Shown: piece after piece, positions 5,725 to 12,131 of the stretch
Numbering within the stretch: the stretch's first letter is position 1
Layout: each line of letters opens with the position of its first letter
Assembly: GCA_937967955.1 (NCBI GenBank)
Contig: CALBUB010000106.1
Coordinates: forward strand, 1-12,131
Reading direction: 5' to 3'
DNA length: 12,131 nucleotides
Origin: an uncultured Bacillota bacterium
GTDB taxonomy: Bacteria; Bacillota; Clostridia; Tissierellales; Tepidimicrobiaceae
Notes under the pieces: model-generated
What the model saw: only the letters and a program-made list of their open reading frames with translations
The model's database searches: none
What the model was told of the DNA's origin: nothing
Program-made: the position numbers and the translations under genes

Positions 5725-8148
5725 TTAAATAACTCCTCTGAAATAGTGTCCTTTTGTTACAGGCTTTTTATCCCTATACTTTTTACTATATTCCAGTACT
5801 TCAGCCTTTGATATTAAACCTTTGGCAAAGGCGTAATATATATTTTGTATTTCTAAAATATTGTCCTTTTCAAAGGTAAAATCTAACCTTATTGTATCCA
5901 CTCCCAAATTATATATTTTATCTAAGCTATCAAGTATAAAGAGGGGAACGCTGTTGTATATAGTTGTAAGCCTATTTCTTCTTTCCATGTAAAAGTTTAC
6001 ACCTTTTCTATCCTTTAGTCCATAGCCAGCTTGTAAATTACAACTTTCACACTTGGGAGCATCCTTACAATTTTTTACTAAAGCCATAGGACAGTGTTCC
6101 ATTATCATAAGTGGTAGGTAGCCATAGCCTAGGGTTTCATATTCCAGCTGACCTTTCTCTACAATTTTTCTAATTTGCTTTATATTTAGCTCAGGAGATA
6201 AGGTAATACTTTTGATTCTGTTTTCTTTTAGAGCTTCTACGGTGAAACTATTAAACACATTTAAACCAAAATCTCCATGGATATTTAGATTAAAATTATC
6301 CTTTATGAACTGTAAAGTTCCCAGATTAGAGACTGCTACCCCATCTATTATATCCTTAACCTGTTCAATTTTAGCTTTTAAAATATCTAAATCTTTGCTG
6401 TAAAGGATTCTATCAGTGGATATATATACTTCCTTCCCTTTATTTTTAGCTGCTAAAATGGCTTCTTTTAAAGCATCATCAAAACCAATGTATATCCTAT
6501 CCAACTTACTTAAATCTAATTGGTCCAATTGCTCTTTTCTTGAAACTTTTACACTTAACCTGTTTTCATAAGTTTTTTCTTTTTTAGGAAGGTGAAAATA
6601 TTTTTTAAGACTAGCATTAAGTTCTCTATGGCTAACTGGCTCTCTATTGTATAAGCCCAATCTATATTCATTTAGCTTCTCAATTGCCTCTCTTCTTAAC
6701 CTATTTATCTCCCTAATGGGTATAAATGTATCTTCCTCAATATTTACAGCTATTCTGTTTGCATAATACGTAGTATCCTTAAGCTTAAGGAGTTGCTCTT
6801 TTACTCTTTCTTCTGAAAGAGCCACCTTTTTAGCCTTCTCTACAATATAATCAGATACTACTTTAATTGTTTTATCATTAAATTTTACTGTTAAGGTAGC
6901 AGGTGCCCCTATGGATATGGTTATTTCCATATCTATCGGATACCTTATATTTTCTTCTTCATAGGATTTAATAGCTGCTTCTATTAACTTTCTTTTAGAA
7001 GTTCTATAAACAGTAGCTCCTCTGAAAGTTTCAGCAAACTTATTGAGCTTTATCACTTCACCTTCACTAGCTGAAAAATCTACCACCATTCCTTTTGCTT
7101 TGCCAGAAGCAGTTTCTATTTCTATGCCATCACCCTTGTATAAATCTTTATATAGCCTTATATATATGTTATTATTATCTAATCTTTCAATACTGCCTAT
7201 AGCCACCCCTCTATTGTCAGGCCTATGATAGGATATAAAGTCTCTTCCAAAAGCATTTAGCATAATGCCCTGGGTAAAACCTCTATTAAATATTTGGAGC
7301 ACATCTTCTTTATTCTTTTCAGTTAAAGACTGGATACCTTTATCTAAAGCCTGCCTGTAATTTTTTACAACTGTGGCCACATACTCAGGCCTTTTCATCC
7401 TTCCTTCAATTTTTAATGAACTAATACCACTAGCAATTATCTTATCTATATATTCTAAAGTGTTTAAGTCCTTTGGACTAATAAGGTATTTATCTTTCCA
7501 TTCATCAAATACAAGCTGGCCCTTTTCATAATCAATTATGCTATAGGGCATTCTGCAAGGCTGGGCACATTTTCCCCTATTACCGCTTCTGCCACCTAAT
7601 AGGCTGCTCATAAGACATTGGCCAGAATAACAAACACAAAGGGCCCCATGGATAAAGCCTTCCAATTGGATATCAGTGCCTCTATGAATTTTTTCTATTT
7701 CCTCCAAGGGAGTCTCCCTTGCTAGTACTACCCTTTTAAAGCCAAAATTGCTCAAAAAAATAGCTCCTGGTAGATTGTTTATGGTCATTTGGGTGCTTGC
7801 GTGTAAGTCAAAGTCTGGGAATATGTTTCTTACCAGGTAAGCCAGCCCAAGATCTTGCACTATAAGTCCATCTACATTTATATCGTATAGATACTTTATA
7901 AATTCTAAAGTTTCTTCCAGCTCTTCTTCATCTATAAGTATATTTACAGTAACATATACTTTTACATCCCTTAAATGGGCATACTCAACAGCTTTTTTTA
8001 GCTCTTCCTTATCAAAATTTGCTGCATATTGCCTTGCACTAAAAAGCTTACCCCCTAAATACACTGCATGGGCACCATTTTGTACAGCTGCAAACAAACT
8101 TTCCATACTACCTACGGGAGCTAACAATTCCACCTTTTTAATTGTCAC
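5725..8148 (-). CDS. U32 family protein with DUF3656, probable RlhA-like RNA hydroxylase
   Basis: 807 residues. The N-terminal U32 domain opens with KVELLAPVGSMESLFAAVQ and contains DLHASTQ (114-120), EGFIHGALCVCYSGQC (163-178) and GNRGKCAQPCR (189-199), the conserved U32 histidine and cysteine block (Cys171, 173, 178, 194, 198). A middle region of about 300-540 fits DUF3656. A second U32-like half near the C terminus has EHCPMALVKNCKDAPKCESC, with Cys686, 694, 700 and 703. The family was named for peptidases, but characterised bacterial members hydroxylate RNA: RlhA modifies 23S rRNA C2501 and TrhP modifies tRNA U34. UbiU/UbiV in the same family bind an Fe-S cluster through conserved cysteines. 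DUF3656 points to RlhA rather than TrhP; this is inference, and the protein is longer than E. coli RlhA. The start is GTG at 8148, since the U32 N terminus begins there and no ATG lies nearby. It follows zapA by 3 bp and precedes mutS2 by 14 bp. Confidence 0.9.
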   Translation of the reverse strand: MTIKKVELLAPVGSMESLFAAVQNGAHAVYLGGKLFSARQYAANFDKEELKKAVEYAHLRDVKVYVTVNILIDEEELEETLEFIKYLYDINVDGLIVQDLGLAYLVRNIFPDFDLHASTQMTINNLPGAIFLSNFGFKRVVLARETPLEEIEKIHRGTDIQLEGFIHGALCVCYSGQCLMSSLLGGRSGNRGKCAQPCRMPYSIIDYEKGQLVFDEWKDKYLISPKDLNTLEYIDKIIASGISSLKIEGRMKRPEYVATVVKNYRQALDKGIQSLTEKNKEDVLQIFNRGFTQGIMLNAFGRDFISYHRPDNRGVAIGSIERLDNNNIYIRLYKDLYKGDGIEIETASGKAKGMVVDFSASEGEVIKLNKFAETFRGATVYRTSKRKLIEAAIKSYEEENIRYPIDMEITISIGAPATLTVKFNDKTIKVVSDYIVEKAKKVALSEERVKEQLLKLKDTTYYANRIAVNIEEDTFIPIREINRLRREAIEKLNEYRLGLYNREPVSHRELNASLKKYFHLPKKEKTYENRLSVKVSRKEQLDQLDLSKLDRIYIGFDDALKEAILAAKNKGKEVYISTDRILYSKDLDILKAKIEQVKDIIDGVAVSNLGTLQFIKDNFNLNIHGDFGLNVFNSFTVEALKENRIKSITLSPELNIKQIRKIVEKGQLEYETLGYGYLPLMIMEHCPMALVKNCKDAPKCESCNLQAGYGLKDRKGVNFYMERRNRLTTIYNSVPLFILDSLDKIYNLGVDTIRLDFTFEKDNILEIQNIYYAFAKGLISKAEVLEYSKKYRDKKPVTKGHYFRGVI

Positions 8149-8166
8149 TAATTACACTTCCTCCTT
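8149..8166 (-). promoter_or_regulatory. Ribosome binding site fixing the GTG start of the U32 gene
   Basis: AAGGAGG (8166-8160) lies inside the end of zapA, 11 nt before the GTG at 8148. The spacing is slightly long, but this is the only strong site, and it implies translational coupling: ribosomes finishing zapA stop on top of the next start. Confidence 0.7.
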
Positions 8167-8721
8167 GCTAAATAAATTTTTTTCCTCATCTATTGTTTTT
8201 AACACTTCTTCCAATTCCTTCTTCACTTCTATCAGTTCCACTTGGTTTTCATATATTTTATCTTGTAGTTTTTTAATCAAATTTTGGTTTTCCTTCAACT
8301 CCTTTTCCTTAATATCCATAGCTTTCTTATGGCTATCTATTTCCTTTAGCAATTGTTCATTTTGTTTTTTAGTTTCTATTATTTCATCTTTTAATATGTT
8401 ACATTGCATTTTTAGTTCTTCATTCTTAAGCCTTTCCTTTTCTAGCTGTTGTAAAACCTTGTCATAGTTTTCTAAAGGCGCTTTAGCTTCCTCCTTTAAC
8501 TTTTTTAACTCCTTATTAGATTTAAATAGCTCGTGGGCTATATTTAAAGCTGCTAAAGTTGCAGCCATGGAACTGCTCAGCTTATCATTTTTACTAGTTA
8601 ACTCTCTAATCTTTTCATCTACAAAAGCAGCAAGTTCTTTAATATATTCTTCTGAGCCTTCCCCCACCACAGTAAAGTTACGACCATCTATAGTAACATC
8701 TGTTCTAGTTTTTTCTGTCAT
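8152..8721 (-). CDS. zapA: Cell division protein ZapA with extended coiled-coil tail
   Basis: 189 residues. Residues 1 to about 66 are a clear ZapA domain: TDVTIDGRNFTVVGEGSEEY, then AAFVDEKIRELT and SSSMAATLAALNIAHELFK, which form the FtsZ-binding head and the start of the dimerising helix. ZapA binds FtsZ in the cytoplasm and bundles its protofilaments at the division ring. Typical ZapA proteins are about 85-110 residues. Here the helix continues for more than 100 further residues of Lys/Glu/Leu-rich heptad-like sequence (roughly 66-185), with no stop or frameshift, so it is a genuine long form. The ATG at 8721 has an AAAGGGGTGG site about 7 nt upstream. It sits between pheT and the U32 gene. 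I saw no convincing promoter in the 94-bp gap upstream, so it probably depends on readthrough from pheST, though a weak promoter could be missed. Confidence 0.92.
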   Translation of the reverse strand: MTEKTRTDVTIDGRNFTVVGEGSEEYIKELAAFVDEKIRELTSKNDKLSSSMAATLAALNIAHELFKSNKELKKLKEEAKAPLENYDKVLQQLEKERLKNEELKMQCNILKDEIIETKKQNEQLLKEIDSHKKAMDIKEKELKENQNLIKKLQDKIYENQVELIEVKKELEEVLKTIDEEKNLFSKEEV

Positions 8722-8790
8722 AACTTGTCCACCCCTTTGTATCCTTTAGTACATATATTCTATACAAAACACAAACATTCCTCTATTTTT

Positions 8791-8819
8791 TTAAGGAGTA
8801 GATAAAATCTACTCCTTAA
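8791..8819 (-). repeat. Perfect 13-bp inverted repeat at the pheT stop codon
   Basis: TTAAGGAGTAGAT (8791-8803) and ATCTACTCCTTAA (8807-8819) are exact reverse complements around a 3-base loop. The pheT stop codon (8818-8816) is inside the stem. In the pheT direction the stem is followed by AAAAAAATAG, not a U-tract, so it is not a standard intrinsic terminator for pheST. In the opposite direction the tail is AATCCC or similar, also not a U-tract. It may be an RNA processing or stability element, or a partial attenuator between pheT and zapA. Confidence 0.8.
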
Positions 8820-11212
8820 TCCCTTAGTTTAGCATGGTATTTATCTTCCAATACCCTTACAATATTTTGTTGGATTTCATTTACTTCCTCATCAACTAAG
8901 GTTCTATCAAAGGATCTAAATATTATAGAAAAAGCAACACTCTTTTTACCCTCTGGCACCTGTTCTCCAGTATATACATCAAATAGTTCTACCTTCTCAA
9001 TTAAACCTTGGCCATTTTCCAATATAGTCTTTTCTAATTCTCCAACCAGAATATCTTCATTTACTACTATTGCAATATCCCTTTCTATAGCTGGATATTT
9101 AGGAAGGGGCTTATAACTTTTCTCTAAATTGGTCTTTTCTACTATTATATCAAAATCTAAATCAGCAACATAGATTCTAACATCTATATCGTAGTTTTCC
9201 AACACATCCATATGGATTTCGCCTAGAATACCAATTTGTTCATGGCCTTTCATTATTTTTGCTGTTCTAGTGGGATGGAAAGTTAAGTTGTTCTCTTCAG
9301 GTATATATTCAACACCTTCAATTCCCAATCTATCAAATAATATTTCTACTGCTTCTTTTAGGTCGTAAAAGTCCACATTTCCATACATACCCATAGTCAA
9401 CTTCTTTTTCTCATAAGGAAGTTCTTTTAATGGCAATTCCTTTGGAATAAACACATTGCCTAGTTCATAAATATAGCATTCCTTTATGCCAAAATTATAG
9501 TTTCTACTTAACAATTCCATTATATTTGGAATTAGTGTGGTTCTCATTACACTATAATCTTCTCCAAGGGGATTCATTATCTCTATATACTTCCTTAAAG
9601 GACTATCCTTTTGTACTTGAATTTTATCGTAAGCTTTTGGACTAATAAAGGAATAGGTCAAAGCTTCATTAAAGCCAAGCCCTTGTAATATGGCTTTTGC
9701 CTTGTCTGACACTATTCTTTCATAAGATTTTTCTCCTCTTGTTAACTCTCCTTTTAAGGGGGTTGATGGCACCTTGTGGAAGCCATATATTCTTCCTATT
9801 TCTTCAATTAAATCCGCTTCTATCTCTAAGTCTAACCTGTAGGTAGGGATAGTTACATCTAGTATATCTCCATTCTTAACTGTTTTAAGGCCTAATCTTT
9901 CCAGATAAGCCATCATCTCATCTATGGTCAAGTTTAAACCTAAAAGGCTATTTACCTTTTCACTTCTCAAGCTTATGGTTTTTTCCTTCCTCTTATTTGG
10001 ATAAACATCAATCTTTCCCTTTACTACTTTTCCTGCCCCAATTTCTTCAACTAATTGGCATACCCTTTCTGCAGCTAGCTCACATAGATTTGGATCTATA
10101 CCTTTTTCAAACCTTGAAGAAGCTTCAGTTCTTAAATTTAAATCTTTTGCTGTTAACCTAATAGATCTAGCATTAAAATTAGCTGACTCCAATAGAACTG
10201 TAGTAGTCTCATCAGTAACTTCTGAATCATAGCCTCCCATTACTCCTGCAATGCCCAGTATGTTTTCTCCATCGGTTATAAGTAAATGGGAATTTTTAAG
10301 TTCCCTTGTAATACCATCTAAGGTAATCATCTTATCTCCATCTTTTGCTCTTTTAACTACAATCTTCTTATTCTTTAGCTTATCGTAATCGAAGGCATGA
10401 AGGGGTTGCCCTAACTCTAACATGACATAGTTGGTTATATCTACTATATTGTTTATTGGCCTTACTCCTGCTTCCATAAGCCTGTTTTGAAGCCACAAGG
10501 GAGATTCCTTTATCTTAATATCCTTAATTACTCTTACATAATACCTATTACAAAGTTCCTCATCTACCTCTACACCTTCTACGTAATCCTCTATAGAATC
10601 AACCTCTTCTTTTACCTCTATTTTAGGCAGTTTCAATTCTCTATTAAAAGTAGCAGCCGTCTCCCTGGCCATTCCTATCATACTTAAACAATCAGGCCTA
10701 TTAGGTGTAATTTCAAACTCTATTACTTCATCATAAAGGCCCAATATTTCCTTAACAGGGCTGCCTAAAGGATATTCTTTGTCAAATACGAATATGCCGT
10801 CTCTCTGATATTTAGGAATTACACTATCCTCATAACCTAATTCCTTTAATGAGCAGAGCATTCCGTAAGAAGTAATTCCTCTAAAGTCAGCCTTATCTAT
10901 ATTTACTCCATTAGGAAGTTTAGCACCAACTAAGGCAACGGGAACATAATCTCCTTCCTTTAGATTTTTAGCTCCTGTTACTATTTGGAGAATTTCCTTT
11001 CCTACATTTACTTCTACTACAAGTAGATTATCAGCATTTTGGTGTTTTTCTAGCTTTTCTACCCTACCTACTACTACTTTTTCAATATCCCTATCCAAGG
11101 ATATAATCGATTCTACATGGGAACCGGATAGGGTAAGTTCATCAGCTAAAGTCTTTGAATCAATATCTTCTATATTTACATATTCTCTTAACCATTTTAC
11201 AGGTACTAGCAT
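8816..11212 (-). CDS. pheT: Phenylalanyl-tRNA synthetase beta subunit
   Basis: 798 residues, normal for the long bacterial PheT. With PheS it forms the (alpha-beta)2 enzyme that charges tRNA-Phe. Domains in order: N-terminal PheT start MLVPVKWLREYV; EMAP-like tRNA-binding OB fold at about 40-155 (VVVGRVEKLEKHQNADNLLV); B3/B4 editing domain at about 210-385 with GQPLHAFD at 268-275; B5 domain at about 400-475; the inactive class II-like core; and the C-terminal ferredoxin-like anticodon-binding domain at about 705-798 (YPAIERDIAIVVNED to the end). I place the start at the ATG at 11212 rather than a TTG at 11227, because the five codons between them contain the ribosome binding site and PheT proteins begin at MLVPVKWL. 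It lies 20 bp after pheS, one transcript. Confidence 0.97.
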   Translation of the reverse strand: MLVPVKWLREYVNIEDIDSKTLADELTLSGSHVESIISLDRDIEKVVVGRVEKLEKHQNADNLLVVEVNVGKEILQIVTGAKNLKEGDYVPVALVGAKLPNGVNIDKADFRGITSYGMLCSLKELGYEDSVIPKYQRDGIFVFDKEYPLGSPVKEILGLYDEVIEFEITPNRPDCLSMIGMARETAATFNRELKLPKIEVKEEVDSIEDYVEGVEVDEELCNRYYVRVIKDIKIKESPLWLQNRLMEAGVRPINNIVDITNYVMLELGQPLHAFDYDKLKNKKIVVKRAKDGDKMITLDGITRELKNSHLLITDGENILGIAGVMGGYDSEVTDETTTVLLESANFNARSIRLTAKDLNLRTEASSRFEKGIDPNLCELAAERVCQLVEEIGAGKVVKGKIDVYPNKRKEKTISLRSEKVNSLLGLNLTIDEMMAYLERLGLKTVKNGDILDVTIPTYRLDLEIEADLIEEIGRIYGFHKVPSTPLKGELTRGEKSYERIVSDKAKAILQGLGFNEALTYSFISPKAYDKIQVQKDSPLRKYIEIMNPLGEDYSVMRTTLIPNIMELLSRNYNFGIKECYIYELGNVFIPKELPLKELPYEKKKLTMGMYGNVDFYDLKEAVEILFDRLGIEGVEYIPEENNLTFHPTRTAKIMKGHEQIGILGEIHMDVLENYDIDVRIYVADLDFDIIVEKTNLEKSYKPLPKYPAIERDIAIVVNEDILVGELEKTILENGQGLIEKVELFDVYTGEQVPEGKKSVAFSIIFRSFDRTLVDEEVNEIQQNIVRVLEDKYHAKLRD

Positions 11213-11224
11213 ATTTATCCTCCT
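11213..11224 (-). promoter_or_regulatory. Ribosome binding site deciding the pheT start
   Basis: AGGAGG at 11224-11219 is 6 nt before the ATG at 11212, ideal spacing. It rules out the in-frame TTG at 11227, which would put the site inside the coding region. Confidence 0.9.
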
Positions 11225-11232
11225 CAATACTA

Positions 11233-12131
11233 CTAGAATTGTTCTAAGAATCTATTGTCGTTTTCAAATAGAAGTCTAATGTTATTAATGCCGTATTTAA
11301 CCATGGCTATCCTATCTACACCCATTCCAAAGGCAAAGCCACTATACTTTTCAGGATCTATTCCACAGTTTTTAAGTACCTGGGGATGGACCATTCCACA
11401 GCCTAATAGCTCCATGCTCCAGCCAGTTCCATTGCAAACAGAACAGCCCTTACCCTTACAGCTAAAACATGTAACGTCTACTTCTGCACTAGGCTCAGTA
11501 AAGGGGAAGTAATGAGGCCTAAATCTAGTCTTAATATCCTCACCAAACAGCTCTTTTATGAAAACATCAATAGTATATTTTAAATGGCCTAAAGTTATAT
11601 TTTCTCCTACTACCAACCCTTCTATCTGATGAAACATAGGTGAGTGAGTATCGTCTACATCATCAAACCTAAAGGTTCTACCGGCAGAAACCATTCTTAT
11701 AGGTGCTCCTCTTTCCTTCATGGCCCTTATTTGGACAGGGGATGTATGGGTTCTTAATAATATTTCAGGGGTTATGTAGAAGGTATCCGTCAAGTCTCTA
11801 GATGGATGGTTATCCGGAGTATTAAGAGCATCAAAATTGTTCTGTACTGTCTCTATTTCAGGACCATCGATTACACTAAAGCCCATATTCATAAACAAGT
11901 TTTCTAACTCTTCAATAGTCTGGATTAGTGGATGACGATGGCCAAATTTCTTAGTCCTTCTGCTTATAGTTACATCTATTTTTTCCTTTTCTATTTTCTC
12001 TAGTTTGAGTCTCTCTTTAAAAGCCTTTTTGGCATCGTTTATAGTTTCTACTATTTCAAGCCTAATTTCATTGGCAAGCTTTCCTACAACTGGCCTTTCT
12101 TCTTTAGAAAGTTTACCCATCTCGCGAAGGA
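11233..12131 (-). CDS. pheS: Phenylalanyl-tRNA synthetase alpha subunit (5' end outside window)
   Basis: The catalytic alpha subunit of PheRS, a class II synthetase. The frame stays open to the right edge. The ATG at 12120 is internal, because the residues around it read LREMGKLSKEERP, a conserved block of the N-terminal coiled-coil arm; about 40 residues are therefore missing against a usual length near 340. Visible are motif 1 (GFSVIDGPEIETVQNNFDAL), the active-site block PDNHPSRDLTDTF, motif 2 (GRTFRFDDVDDTHSPMFHQI, about 11629-11688) and motif 3 (GFAFGMGVDRIAM). A cysteine cluster CFSCKGKGCSVCNGTGW lies at about 11424-11474; a similar segment is usual in Firmicute PheS. The TAG stop at 11235-11233 is 20 bp before the pheT ATG. 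A leader controlling the operon, often a T-box, would lie outside the window. Confidence 0.96.
   Translation of the reverse strand, partial: LREMGKLSKEERPVVGKLANEIRLEIVETINDAKKAFKERLKLEKIEKEKIDVTISRRTKKFGHRHPLIQTIEELENLFMNMGFSVIDGPEIETVQNNFDALNTPDNHPSRDLTDTFYITPEILLRTHTSPVQIRAMKERGAPIRMVSAGRTFRFDDVDDTHSPMFHQIEGLVVGENITLGHLKYTIDVFIKELFGEDIKTRFRPHYFPFTEPSAEVDVTCFSCKGKGCSVCNGTGWSMELLGCGMVHPQVLKNCGIDPEKYSGFAFGMGVDRIAMVKYGINNIRLLFENDNRFLEQF

Noticed and set aside
8165..8467. A 100-codon plus-strand open frame opposite zapA, and similar open frames opposite mutS2 (for example 4902-5363).
   Set aside because: These are the complements of Lys/Glu-rich coding sequence, giving Ser/Phe/Leu-rich nonsense with no family match. 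The minus-strand genes are certain.
8722..8790. A promoter for zapA with TTGTGT and TACTAA spaced by 17 bp.
   Set aside because: Both boxes match only about half of the consensus, too weak to call in A/T-rich DNA.
11213..11227. A TTG start at 11227 for pheT, adding five residues (MRRIN).
   Set aside because: The added codons are the ribosome binding site itself; the family start MLVPVKWL is at the ATG at 11212.
12118..12120. The ATG at 12120 as the true start of pheS.
   Set aside because: The frame is open upstream to the window edge and encodes LRE in a conserved LRxMGxLSxEERP block, so the ATG is internal.

Overview
The window looks like a low-G+C Gram-positive chromosome, most probably an anaerobic clostridial lineage (Clostridia or Tissierellia). 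The signs are strongly A/T-rich DNA, strong AGGAGG-type ribosome binding sites, a T-box leader, MutS2, a ZapA with a long coiled coil, and the order pheS-pheT-zapA-U32-mutS2. Lineage is inferred from gene content only. Nearly everything is housekeeping and all but one gene lie on the minus strand. I saw no mobile element, CRISPR array, tRNA or rRNA.

Layout in the direction of minus-strand transcription, from high to low coordinates: (1) pheS, cut at its 5' end by the window edge, then pheT: the two subunits of phenylalanyl-tRNA synthetase, 20 bp apart. (2) A 94-bp gap holding a perfect 13-bp inverted repeat that swallows the pheT stop codon. (3) A tight run zapA / U32-DUF3656 protein / mutS2 with gaps of 3 and 14 bp. 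(4) Directly after the mutS2 stop, a promoter and a complete T-box leader, then argS (arginyl-tRNA synthetase). (5) A short hairpin terminator between argS and a convergent 72-codon gene of unknown function, the only plus-strand gene. (6) Divergent from it, a cobalamin-binding-type radical SAM gene that runs off the left edge.

The theme is translation. Two tRNA synthetases charge Phe and Arg. The U32 protein resembles enzymes that hydroxylate 23S rRNA or tRNA. MutS2 with its Smr domain belongs to a family now linked to collided-ribosome rescue as well as to recombination control. ZapA, an FtsZ-ring factor, is the division gene embedded among them. The T-box makes argS respond to uncharged tRNA and, because it starts a few bases after mutS2, also lies in the path of any readthrough from the upstream operon.

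I did not find a clear new multi-gene system. The most worthwhile leads are the small orphan gene at 1044-1262, the T-box whose terminator hairpin lacks a good U-tract, the oddly oriented hairpin at the pheT stop, and the long coiled-coil tail on ZapA.
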